NCBI GenBank assembly: GCA_019137195.1
Contig: JAGVSR010000064.1
Coordinates: 1 to 64,000, forward strand
Source: Alphaproteobacteria bacterium
Lineage (GTDB): Bacteria; Pseudomonadota; Alphaproteobacteria; Rhizobiales; Hyphomicrobiaceae
Direction of reading: 5' to 3'
Length of the DNA stretch: 64,000 nucleotides
Position 1 is the first letter of the stretch. Every line of letters begins with the position of its first letter. Below, in pieces: positions 35,323 through 45,125 of this stretch. Under the pieces are notes generated by a model. The model was not told where the DNA came from and did no database searches. It was given only the letters and a program-made list of their open reading frames with translations. The position numbers were made by a program, and so were the translations under genes.

Positions 35323-36069
35323 TCAGGCAGCCTTCTTCTGATCGACGGCGATGACGTTCGCGAACAGGGCGAAGGCGATGAGTGACAGGAAGAAGACGAT
35401 CGATTGCAGGCTCACGACGCCGCGCGATATCTGCTCGAAATGAGAAAGGAAGCTCATTGCCGACACGGCCGAGGACACGAACTCGGGCGCCCAGGCGCGC
35501 AAGGCATTCTGCACGAGCTCGAGCCCGCTCATGACGAACAGGAAGCAGATGGTGGCCGCGAGAATGAAGGCGATCACCTGATTCTTCGTCAGCGCCGAGA
35601 TGAAGGAGCCGATGGCGAGGAACGCGCCGGCCATCAGGAAGCTGCCGACGTAGCTCGTCAGGATGACACCGTTGTCGGGGTCTCCTAGGACGTTGACGGT
35701 GATCCACATCGGGAAGGTGAGCACGAGCGCTAGGCCGACGAAGGCCCAGGCGGCGGCGAACTTGCCGAGGATGGCCTCCGCGGGCGACACGGGGAGCGTC
35801 ATCAGAAGCTCGATCGTGCCGTTCTTCCGTTCCTCGGCCCAGAGGCGCATGGCGACGGCGGGCACGAGGATCAGGTACAGCCAGGGGTGGTAGGCAAAGA
35901 ACGGAAAGAGGTCCGCCTGCCCGCGCTCGAAGAAGTCGCCGATGTAGAAGGCGAAGGCGCCGGTGAGGGCGATGAAGATCGTCAGGAACACGCCGGCAAG
36001 CGGCGTGGCGAAGTAGGCCGCAAACTCGCGCTTGGCGATGATCCAGATGTTCGTCAGAGCCTCATGCAT
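35323..36069 (-). CDS. gldF: ABC-2 type permease (GldF-like)
   Basis: This 248-residue inner-membrane protein with six hydrophobic segments belongs to the ABC-2 permease family, opening with IWIIAKREFAAYFATPLAG and containing RLWAEERKNGTIELLMTLPV, the cytoplasmic coupling-helix signature. It overlaps the upstream ATPase gene by eight bases and is followed 11 bases later by gldG, so all three are cotranscribed. Confidence 0.92.
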   Translation of the reverse strand: MHEALTNIWIIAKREFAAYFATPLAGVFLTIFIALTGAFAFYIGDFFERGQADLFPFFAYHPWLYLILVPAVAMRLWAEERKNGTIELLMTLPVSPAEAILGKFAAAWAFVGLALVLTFPMWITVNVLGDPDNGVILTSYVGSFLMAGAFLAIGSFISALTKNQVIAFILAATICFLFVMSGLELVQNALRAWAPEFVSSAVSAMSFLSHFEQISRGVVSLQSIVFFLSLIAFALFANVIAVDQKKAA

Positions 36070-37033
36070 GGGTCAAGGTCTCTCCGGTCGTGATCTGGCG
36101 GAAGACGTCGTCGAGCTTGCCGCGCTCGACGAAGAGCTCGTCGGTAGCGATGCTCTTTTCGCGCAGGCGGGCGGCAACGTCGGCGGCAATCGGGGCGCCG
36201 CTCTTCGGCAGCGCGCGGAGCTGGGTCGAGCCGCTGGCCTGGGCAATCACCTCGACGCCGGCCACGCCAGCGATCGTGCCGAGTGCGGCCTTGGCAGCGT
36301 CGACCTTGGCGTCGGGGACGCGGATCGAGACGGCGCCGTGGTAGGGGACGCGGCGCATCAGGTCCTCGGCGGTGCCGTCGGCGACGATACGGCCCTTGTT
36401 GATGACCACGGCGCGGGTGCAGACCGCCTCGACCTCCTCGAGGATGTGGGTCGATACGATGATGGCTTTGTCAGATGCCATGTCGCGGATGAGATTTCTG
36501 ACATGGTGCTTCTGGTTGGGGTCGAGGCCGTCGGTCGGCTCGTCCATGATGAGAACCGGAGGGTCGTGCAGGATGGACTGGGCGATGCCGACGCGGCGCT
36601 TGTAACCTTTGGACAGCGTCTCGACGCGCTGACCCATGACGCCCTTGAGGCCCGCCTTGTCGACGGCGGTGGCGATGCGGGCCGCGCGCTCGGCGCCGGA
36701 GTAGCCCCGGATCTCGGCGATGAAGGAGAGGAACGCCTCGGCCGTCATCTCGCCATAGGCGGGGGCTCCCTCGGGCAGGTAGCCGAGCTTCGACTTGGCG
36801 AGCTTGGGCGCGTTCTCGACGCTGTGACCGCAGATCACCGATGTGCCGGCGTCCGGCTCGAGGAAGCCGGTGATCATCTTCATGGTCGTCGACTTGCCGG
36901 CGCCGTTGGGGCCGAGGAAGCCCAGGACCTCGCCCTTGCGGACGGTCAGCGAGATGCCGTTCACGGCCACGATGGGGCCGAACGTCTTGCGCAAGCCCGA
37001 TGCCTCGACCAGCACGGTCATGTTGTTCCTCAT
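36062..37033 (-). CDS. gldA: ABC transporter ATP-binding protein (GldA-like)
   Basis: The 323-residue ATPase has Walker A GPNGAGKST, a signature of LSKGYKRRVGIAQSIL and Walker B VLIMDEPTDGLDPNQ. A C-terminal extension of about 100 residues follows, as in ABC-2 exporters such as GldA/NodI/DrrA. The LSKGYKRR form of the signature, not LSGGQ, is usual in this group. It heads the operon gldA-gldF-gldG-DUF4340. The frame begins at an ATG near 37033, but GTG/ATG options a few codons in are possible. Confidence 0.92.
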   Translation of the reverse strand: MRNNMTVLVEASGLRKTFGPIVAVNGISLTVRKGEVLGFLGPNGAGKSTTMKMITGFLEPDAGTSVICGHSVENAPKLAKSKLGYLPEGAPAYGEMTAEAFLSFIAEIRGYSGAERAARIATAVDKAGLKGVMGQRVETLSKGYKRRVGIAQSILHDPPVLIMDEPTDGLDPNQKHHVRNLIRDMASDKAIIVSTHILEEVEAVCTRAVVINKGRIVADGTAEDLMRRVPYHGAVSIRVPDAKVDAAKAALGTIAGVAGVEVIAQASGSTQLRALPKSGAPIAADVAARLREKSIATDELFVERGKLDDVFRQITTGETLTHA

Positions 37034-37253
37034 CTTGCGTGTTCGCCGTGAGCCCCGGGAGCTCGACGCGGCGGAAATGCCGCGGAATTCCCTCGCGGGG
37101 CCAGCGGAATGCGGGCGGAACCTAACGCACGCAGTGCAGGATGCAAGGGGGAGATATCCCGCCGGCGCATACCTTGCGAAAGTGTAATGAAATCACGTTG
37201 CTCAGACACACGGCAGCGGCTGCCCTGTGCTGCGGCGCCTGTTGGCCAAAAGC

Positions 37254-37293
37254 AAGGCCCCCCGACTGCGCTCAAGGCAGCCGGAGGGCCCTT
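37254..37293 (-). terminator. Rho-independent terminator of the small membrane-protein gene
   Basis: AAGGCCCCCCGACTGC at 37254-37269 pairs with GCAGCCGGAGGGCCCTT at 37277-37293 with one bulge and a wobble, around a seven-base loop. On the minus strand the stem is followed by GCTTTTGG, a short T-run. It lies about 24 bases past the stop at 37317. Confidence 0.7.
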
Positions 37294-37316
37294 CCGACGT
37301 CGATTCCGAAGGCCGG

Positions 37317-37520
37317 TCAGGCCTCGCCCGTCTGGGCGGCGATCTTCTTGGCAACCGCGTAGGAGACCGGCAGCGCCACCAGGAACGCGGCGCCGCAGAT
37401 GAGCGGGATCAGGGTCATGGCCTTATCCGCAAGGCTCGGCATGGCGAGCAGGGGAACGATCGCAATGCCCGCCACGGTGACACCCATGATGATCCAGATG
37501 AGCAGTGTGAGCTTAAGCAT
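37317..37520 (-). CDS. Small two-helix membrane protein, 67 aa
   Basis: Two hydrophobic segments, about residues 3-25 (LTLLIWIIMGVTVAGIAIVP) and 38-58 (IPLICGAAFLVALPVSYAVA), end in a basic tail AKKIAAQTGEA. GGAG is nine bases before the ATG and a clear terminator follows the stop, so this is a real monocistronic gene. Similar 55-70 residue proteins with a VALPVSY-type second helix occur widely in alphaproteobacteria and are sometimes mislabelled; no function is established as far as I know. Confidence 0.75.
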   Translation of the reverse strand: MLKLTLLIWIIMGVTVAGIAIVPLLAMPSLADKAMTLIPLICGAAFLVALPVSYAVAKKIAAQTGEA

Positions 37521-37910
37521 AGCGCGTTTCTCCTCGGCGTGAGGCTCCGCGCAAGCACACTTTCCCTCGAGGCGCGTAGCCGGGTGCAGTTGACGGAACT
37601 TAGCACCGCTGCCCTGCCGAAGCTTGACGGCGATCAAAGTGAGGCAATGCGCGCAACGGCGGCTCGTCGCAGGGCCGCAAGGGTTGCTGTCAGGTCCGTT
37701 CGCACAAGGCGTGGTGCATGGCCTGGAACGGGGCCTGGGCCGGCCACCCCGAACTCGGCGCCGCGGTGCGATTTGAGTGCCGGGGCTGTGCTGGCGCGCC
37801 AAACCGGTCGGGCGAAGGGTCGTCCGTCCGAGCGGCATTCGAGAGCTGCCCTCTCGCGCCAGCGCTGTCCCTCGGGAGGGCTGGCGTGAGGCGGTCGCCG
37901 ATGTCCGGTG
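37521..37910. other. Intergenic region, no gene seen
   Basis: These 390 bases lie upstream of the small membrane-protein gene and downstream of uup, both on the minus strand. They should hold the small gene's promoter. Open frames here lack ribosome sites and protein-like composition, and I see no strong repeat. Confidence 0.5.
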
Positions 37911-39761
37911 TCAGCTTTCGAGCTCGTCCTTCAGCATCTCGAGCGCGAGCCACTGGTCCTCGGCGGCGGCAAGCTCGGCCTGAGCTGCCGTCAGCTTCCG
38001 GGTGACGTCGGCGAAGGCTTTGGGGTCGCGGGCATAGAGAGTCGGGTCGGCCGCCGTCGCACCGAGTGTGGCGATGTCGGTGTGGAGCTTGTCCATGAGG
38101 GCCGGCAGTGTCTCGAGGGCGTGCTTCTCCTTGAACGAGAGCTTGCGCTTGCGCGACGGGGTCGAAGTCTCCGGGTCGGTCGATGCTGGGCGCTGACTGG
38201 GTGCGGGGCTTGGAGTCGGACCCGACGGCTCAGACCCCTTCCGCGCAGGATCGGTCCCCTTCTGCAGGTCCTCTCCCTTTCTCTGTGCGAGCATGTCGGT
38301 ATAGCCGCCAGCGTACTCGATCCAGCGGCCGTCACCGTCGGCGGCGATGACGCTCGTCACCACGCGGTCGAGAAAGTCGCGGTCGTGGCTGACGAGGAGG
38401 ACGGTGCCGGCGTAGTCGGAGAGCAGCTCTTGCAAGAGGTCGAGCGTCTCGAGGTCGAGGTCGTTGGTCGGCTCGTCGAGCACGAGCACGTTCGAGGGCT
38501 TCGCCAGCGCGCGGGCGAGCATCAGGCGGGCGCGCTCGCCACCCGAGAGCACGCGCAAGGGCGAGCGCGTCTGCTCGGGAGTGAACAGGAAATCCTTCAT
38601 GTAGCTGGCAACGTGGCGCGGGCGGCCGTTGATGACGACCTGGTCGCCACGGCCTCCGGTCAGCGCGTCGGCGACGGTCCAGTCGTCCTTGAGCTCGTCG
38701 CGCTTCTGGTCGAGGGTGACGAGCGCGAGGCTCTCGCCCATGCGGATGGTGCCGCTGTCGGGCGCGAGCTCGCCGGTCAGCATCTTCAGAAGTGTGGTCT
38801 TGCCGGCGCCGTTGGGTCCGACGAGTCCGACGCGGTCACCGCGCTGGATGCGGGTCGAGAAACGATCGACGACGGGGCCGGCGCCGTAGCTCTTCGAAAC
38901 GTCCTTCGCCTCGACGATGAGCTTGCTCGACTGGCCGCCGTCCGTCGCCGCAAGCAGCACGCTGCCCTGAACGTTCCGCTGCTCGCGGCGCTCCTTCCGC
39001 AGGGCAGCCAGCTCGCGTACGCGGCGCATGTTGCGCTTCCGGCGCGCGGTAACACCGCCGTGCATCCACTGGTTCTCGCGCACGATCTTGCGGTCGAGCT
39101 TGTGGCGCTCGGTCTCCTCCTGCTCGAGCACCTCGTCGCGCCACGCCTCGAAGGAAGCGAAGCCCTTGTCGAGCCGGCGCGCGATCCCGCGGTCGATCCA
39201 AACCGTCGCGCGCGACAGGCTCTCCAGGAAGCGGCGGTCGTGGCTGATGAGGACGAGGGCGCCCTTCATGGATTTGAGCTCGGCCTCCAGCCACTCGATG
39301 GCGGGGAGGTCGAGATGGTTGGTCGGCTCGTCGAGCAGCAGGACGTCGGGTTTCGGCGCCAGGACACGGGCGAGCGCGACGCGTCGGGCCTCGCCGCCCG
39401 AGAGCCGCCGGGGATCCTCGTCGCCCGTGAGGCCGAGCTCCGAGAGGAGATAGCGGGCGATGTAATGATCGTCCGCGGGGCCGAGGCCGGCCTCGACGTA
39501 GGCGGCGGCCGTCGTGACGTCGCCGAAGTCGGGCTCCTGGGGCAGGTAGCGGATGGCGGCGCTGGGATGGGCGAAGCGCTCGCCCTTGTCCGGCTCGACG
39601 AGGCCGGCGGCGATCCGCAACAGCGTCGACTTGCCCGAGCCGTTGCGGCCGACGAGGCAGATTCGCTCTCCCGGCGCGACCGAAAGCTCCGCGCCTTCCA
39701 AGAGCGGCGTGCCGCCGAAGGTCAGGTGAATGTTCTTGAGGGTCAGAAGGGGCGGAGCCAT
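37911..39761 (-). CDS. uup: ABC-F family ATPase, Uup-like
   Basis: The 616-residue soluble protein has two ABC cassettes in one chain and no membrane domain: Walker A GRNGSGKS at 38-45 and GPNGAGKTT in the second, signatures LSGGEARRVALARVL and LSGGERARLMLARAL, and DEPTNHLD/DEPTNDLD Walker B ends. A linker and a C-terminal coiled coil (about 540-616, KLTAAQAELAAAEDQWLALE) mark the Uup branch over EttA. ABC-F proteins act on the ribosome or, for Uup, influence precise excision and branched DNA. A Pro/Ser-rich spacer near 490-530 is longer than usual. Confidence 0.92.
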   Translation of the reverse strand: MAPPLLTLKNIHLTFGGTPLLEGAELSVAPGERICLVGRNGSGKSTLLRIAAGLVEPDKGERFAHPSAAIRYLPQEPDFGDVTTAAAYVEAGLGPADDHYIARYLLSELGLTGDEDPRRLSGGEARRVALARVLAPKPDVLLLDEPTNHLDLPAIEWLEAELKSMKGALVLISHDRRFLESLSRATVWIDRGIARRLDKGFASFEAWRDEVLEQEETERHKLDRKIVRENQWMHGGVTARRKRNMRRVRELAALRKERREQRNVQGSVLLAATDGGQSSKLIVEAKDVSKSYGAGPVVDRFSTRIQRGDRVGLVGPNGAGKTTLLKMLTGELAPDSGTIRMGESLALVTLDQKRDELKDDWTVADALTGGRGDQVVINGRPRHVASYMKDFLFTPEQTRSPLRVLSGGERARLMLARALAKPSNVLVLDEPTNDLDLETLDLLQELLSDYAGTVLLVSHDRDFLDRVVTSVIAADGDGRWIEYAGGYTDMLAQRKGEDLQKGTDPARKGSEPSGPTPSPAPSQRPASTDPETSTPSRKRKLSFKEKHALETLPALMDKLHTDIATLGATAADPTLYARDPKAFADVTRKLTAAQAELAAAEDQWLALEMLKDELES

Positions 39762-39771
39762 CGGGGTGCGT

Positions 39772-40011
39772 TCAAAGGTGCTTCCTGGCGAAGTCTCTGC
39801 CCGAGCCGAATTTCAGACACGTCTCGACGGCGCAGGTCTTCCAGTCATCGGTGAATGCCCCGTACGTCGCGAGCTGCCGGGGCGCGACCGTCGAGGTCTG
39901 CGGTACCTTGCACGTGCCGTACCTATCAAGACGCGCGGCGACGTTCGACGAGATCTCAGTGCCGCGGCGATCAGGCCCGGGGAAGCTGCTGAGAATGTAA
40001 CCGAGCTTCAT
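39772..40011 (-). CDS. Hypothetical protein, 79 aa
   Basis: The frame lies between uup and tRNA-Ala with its stop upstream of the uup start by about ten bases. The sequence has mixed, protein-like composition with three Cys (GTCKVPQT, CAVETCLKF) and no Arg/Ala-rich bias typical of chance frames in this DNA. No good ribosome site is seen before the ATG. No family is recognised, so it may be real but is uncertain. Confidence 0.4.
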   Translation of the reverse strand: MKLGYILSSFPGPDRRGTEISSNVAARLDRYGTCKVPQTSTVAPRQLATYGAFTDDWKTCAVETCLKFGSGRDFARKHL

Positions 40012-40073
40012 GTCAGAGCCCGCTCAGGCGTGGATCAGCTCCGACAGCCTGCCTCCGCCCGTTGGGCGAAGGC

Positions 40074-40149
<76 letters not shown>

Positions 40150-40324
40150 GAACCTTTGGGAACCGGCCGACCCAGGGGCCGCCCGGCAGAGCGGCTTCCA
40201 TAGTGCCAACGCGGCGAAACTGCAAGCGGCAAACCGGCGCGCCGAACAGGATTTTTGCGCCCGGCCGCGTGGTGCAATCCGGCTTGCGCCAATTGCACCC
40301 GAGCACCTTGCCGGGACGTTCGAC

Positions 40325-40428
40325 GATCGGGTCTCCTCGCCGCCCTCGGCGATCGAGTGTTCTCGTCGCCTTCGGCGATCAAGTCTCCTCGTCGCCTTCG
40401 GCGATCAAGTCTCCTCGTCGCCTTCGGC
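40325..40428. repeat. Four tandem 26-bp repeats spanning a stop codon
   Basis: Units run 40325-40350, 40351-40376, 40377-40402 and 40403-40428. The last two are identical and the first two are diverged copies. Unit 4 contains the last codons and stop (TCA at 40405-40407 on this strand) of the TIGR02300 gene. Each unit ends in CGCCTTCGGCG-like bases that can form a small hairpin. Confidence 0.85.
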
Positions 40429-40794
40429 GACCGGCCCGCCGATGACGTTGGAGAGGTTGCCGCCCTCCTCCTCTTCCTCCTCGAGGAAGGTCTCGTCCTC
40501 CTCGGCCGCCACCTCCTCGTCGGCGACCTCGAGATCCTCGAGAGACTCCTCGACGGCCTCGGTGCCCTCGGCATCCTCGGTGCGGGCGCTCTTGTCGACG
40601 TCGTACTCGCCCTTCTTGCCCTTGGGGCGCGTCTTGTCGTCGTTGACGTCGACGAGCAGAGGTGCCGAGGCGATCTCGTAGATCTCCTCGCAGATGGGAC
40701 AGACGATGGGGGTGCGGTTCAGGTCGTAGAAGCGGGCGCCGCACTCCTCGTTCTGGCACGTGCGCTTGGTACCGCGGGCTTGCTTGGTCGCCAT
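40405..40794 (-). CDS. TIGR02300-family zinc-finger/acidic protein
   Basis: This 129-residue protein has a four-Cys zinc-finger-like head (C13, C18, C32, C35) with the family signature RFYDLNR at 21-27, followed by a long acidic tail rich in Glu and Asp ending AEGDEET. The family is confined largely to alphaproteobacteria and its function is unknown. It commonly lies next to aroA, as here, divergently. The start at 40794 (MATKQARGTK) fits the family; an ATG at 40836 would add 14 residues. The final codons belong to a 26-bp unit repeated three more times beyond the stop. Confidence 0.88.
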   Translation of the reverse strand: MATKQARGTKRTCQNEECGARFYDLNRTPIVCPICEEIYEIASAPLLVDVNDDKTRPKGKKGEYDVDKSARTEDAEGTEAVEESLEDLEVADEEVAAEEDETFLEEEEEEGGNLSNVIGGPVAEGDEET

Positions 40795-41014
40795 GATCGA
40801 ATTTTCCAGGGTGGGGATGGTCGTGCCGTCTGCCATATAGGAGAGGGTCTGTCAAAAGCAATTCGATAATCTGCGTTGCGGCACGGCGGTACGGGCGCGG
40901 GTCCAGGGACGGCCGTTGACACCGGGCGGGGGCTCGGCTCTATGCCCACAACCGATAAATAGGGCCCGGCGCACGGATTTCAGGGCGCCCGCCAGCACGC
41001 TCGAGGCTTCGCTC

Positions 41015-42346
41015 GTGACCTCCACTCCTGCCGCCCCCCAGCCCTTGTCCTCACGTGCCTCCGGGCCGCTCGAGGGCATGGTGCGGGTTCCGGGCGACAA
41101 GTCGATCTCGCACCGGGCGCTGATGCTCGGCGCCCTGGCGACCGGCGTCACGCGGATCAAGGGGCTGCTGGAGGCCGAGGATGTCCTGAACACCGCTCAT
41201 TCTGTGACGGCGCTGGGGGCTCCGGCGGTCAAGACGGGCGACGTGTGGGAGGTCACGGGCCGCGGGACGGGCGGGCTCGTCGAGCCGGCCGGCGACCTCG
41301 ATTTCGGCAACTCGGGCACCGGCACCCGGCTGATGATGGGGGTGATCGCCGGGCATTCGTTCACGGTCCGCATGGTGGGCGACGCCTCGCTGTCGCGCCG
41401 GCCCATGAGTCGTGTGCTCAAGCCCCTGAAACAAATGGGGTTGGAGGTGCTGGACGAGGGCAAGGAGACGCTGCCGCTGAGGGTGCGCGGAACGGCCGAC
41501 CTCGTACCCATCGACTACGAGCTGCCGGTGCCGTCGGCGCAGGTGAAAAGTGCGGTTCTGATCGCCGGGCTGATGGCGGCCGGCGAGACGACGGTCATCG
41601 AGCGCGAGGCAACCCGCGACCATACCGAACGGATGTTGCGGTATTTCGGTGCGGAGGTCCGCAGCGAGGTCCGGGACGGGAAAACCCGCATCACGGTCAA
41701 GGGGGACGCGGAGCTCGAGGGTCGGGACGTGACGGTACCGGGCGATCCGTCGTCGGCGGCGTTCCTCCTTTGCGCGGCTCTCATCGTGCCGGGGTCGGAG
41801 GTGACGGTCGAAGGTGTGCTCGTCAACGAGACGCGGACGGGCCTCTATACAACCCTCAGGGAGATGGGCGGAGACGTTGCCTTCCTCAACGAGCGCGAGG
41901 AAGGCGGGGAGCCGATTGCCGACATCCGCGCCCGGTTCTCGAAGCTCAGGGGAGTTCGGGTGCCGGCCGCGCGGGCGCCGTCGATGATCGACGAGTATCC
42001 GGTGCTGGCGGCCATTGCGGCTTTTGCCGAGGGCGAAACGGTGATGGAGGGGCTTGCCGAGCTCAAGGTGAAGGAAAGCGACCGGCTGGCGGCGACGGCG
42101 GCGGGGCTTCATGCCAACGGCGTCGAGGCAAGGGTCGAGGGCGATACGCTGACGGTCAGGGGCAGGGGGAAGGTCAAAGGCGGCGGGACGGTTGCAACCC
42201 ACCTCGACCACCGCATCGCCATGGCCTTTCTGACGATGGGGCTCGCGTCCGAGGAGCCGGTGACTGTCGACGACACGACGATGATCGCAACGAGCTTCCC
42301 GGCCTTCCGCGGGCTCATGGAGGGACTGGGGGCGAGGTACGCCTAA
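41015..42346 (+). CDS. aroA: 3-phosphoshikimate 1-carboxyvinyltransferase (EPSP synthase)
   Basis: The enzyme joins shikimate-3-phosphate and PEP in chorismate synthesis. About 443 residues with GDKSISHRA (K29), [28 protein letters not shown] and MIDEYPVLA. Several of these (SAQVK, RDHTE, NETR) fit the class II EPSPS pattern of alphaproteobacteria. In the PEP loop the sequence is DFGNSGTG with Gly101, where CP4-type glyphosate-tolerant enzymes have Ala, so sensitivity is more likely. GTG at 41015 is preferred: GAGG lies eight bases upstream; an ATG at 40916 would add 33 poorly conserved residues. cmk and rpsA, its usual followers, are absent. Confidence 0.93.
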   Translation: MTSTPAAPQPLSSRASGPLEGMVRVPGDKSISHRALMLGALATGVTRIKGLLEAEDVLNTAHSVTALGAPAVKTGDVWEVTGRGTGGLVEPAGDLDFGNSGTGTRLMMGVIAGHSFTVRMVGDASLSRRPMSRVLKPLKQMGLEVLDEGKETLPLRVRGTADLVPIDYELPVPSAQVKSAVLIAGLMAAGETTVIEREATRDHTERMLRYFGAEVRSEVRDGKTRITVKGDAELEGRDVTVPGDPSSAAFLLCAALIVPGSEVTVEGVLVNETRTGLYTTLREMGGDVAFLNEREEGGEPIADIRARFSKLRGVRVPAARAPSMIDEYPVLAAIAAFAEGETVMEGLAELKVKESDRLAATAAGLHANGVEARVEGDTLTVRGRGKVKGGGTVATHLDHRIAMAFLTMGLASEEPVTVDDTTMIATSFPAFRGLMEGLGARYA

Positions 42347-42449
42347 CCGGTTGCGGCCCCTGCGAGCGCTCTAGACGTCCGCCGCGACCGCTTGCCCGGC
42401 CGGGAAGGGCCCCCTTTTGCCTCCCGGGGTGAGGTGCTACACGGCGCCC

Positions 42450-44252
<1,803 letters not shown>

Positions 44253-44405
44253 TCGGGGGTCTCATCCGTGCCGGGGCAGTCGTCGCGGGTCTCGTTCCCG
44301 CGTCCGGTGCGGCCCGGCTCGTGGCCCTCGCCGCGTGGCTCCTGGCTCTGCGGTTCGCCTGAGTGAGGTCGCCGGTGGGCAGGTCCCGGCACGACCGTTC
44401 GGCCG

Positions 44406-44909
44406 TCACTCCTCCCCCACCAGCTTCGCCAGCCCTGGATCGATGAGCGACGAATGCCTGAACGCGGCGGCGCGGGCGAAGCGGAGCGTCATTGATTTGC
44501 GCCGCGCGGCGGCCAGGCGGTGCTCGGGGGCGTCGCGCACGATCTCGCCGCCCCAGCGGTCGGCGACGATGAGGCCGGTGTCCTCCGGCAATACCTCGCG
44601 CGGGAAGTCGGGTTTGACGGCAAAATAAAGCCGGTCGCAGAAGTCGCGATACTCGGGCCACTTCTGGTCGGTTCGGAAGTCGTCGAGGCTGCTCTTGATC
44701 TCGACGATCCACAAGTCGCCCTTCAGTGACAAGGCGACGACGTCGGCGCGGCGAAAGCTCGGCAGCGACATCTCCATGAGGGACGCGAAGGCGTGGCGGG
44801 CGAGAAGGCGCACGGTGCCCCGCGCGATCTCGGCCGCGGCGAGGGACTGACGTCCGTCGCCGCGAGCGGCCAACAGCGCCTCGTCCCCATTTTCGTCGGA
44901 TTCGGTCAT
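44406..44909 (-). CDS. mmcB: MmcB-family DNA repair protein
   Basis: This 167-residue protein has the restriction-endonuclease-like core of the family: RRADVVALSLKGDLWIVEIKSS followed by DDFRTDQKWPEYRDFCDRLYF (key residues D and E-x-K of a PD-(D/E)xK site). MmcB was described in Caulobacter as part of the DNA-damage response with the ImuB/DnaE2 mutasome. The gene is convergent with lepA and divergent from the Lon-like protease. The Asp-rich N-terminus before GRQSLAAAEIARG is not conserved, so a later start is possible. Confidence 0.87.
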   Translation of the reverse strand: MTESDENGDEALLAARGDGRQSLAAAEIARGTVRLLARHAFASLMEMSLPSFRRADVVALSLKGDLWIVEIKSSLDDFRTDQKWPEYRDFCDRLYFAVKPDFPREVLPEDTGLIVADRWGGEIVRDAPEHRLAAARRKSMTLRFARAAAFRHSSLIDPGLAKLVGEE

Positions 44910-44972
44910 GGATCTGCCATCAGCGAGTGGAAGTCAGGCCCGAGGGCCGCTAAAGGGCCTTTGATGCCCCCG

Positions 44973-45087
44973 CACCCTAGCCCTCTCCCCAGGGGGAGAG
45001 GGCGTTCGGGCGGTGCCCGACGCTAGATCGAGATCTTGCAACGGGTGCTGTCGGGTTCCCTGTCCTCTTGGGCAGAGGGCCAAGGTG
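44973..45087. repeat. Inverted pair of REP-like elements
   Basis: CACCCTAGCCCTCTCCCC at 44973-44990 faces GGGCAGAGGGCCAAGGTG at 45070-45087. The left unit is itself a hairpin (GCCCTCTCCC with GGGAGAGGGC to 45003). This repeats the head-to-head design at 13001-13113, in the divergent gap before the Lon-like gene. Confidence 0.6.
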
Positions 45088-45125
45088 AGGGGGCACGACC
45101 GCACCATCGAGCGAGACCACCGTCC

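Noticed and set aside
37521-37910. Possible small genes upstream of the 67-aa membrane protein
   Set aside because: Frames are short, lack ribosome sites and change composition erratically; treated as non-coding.
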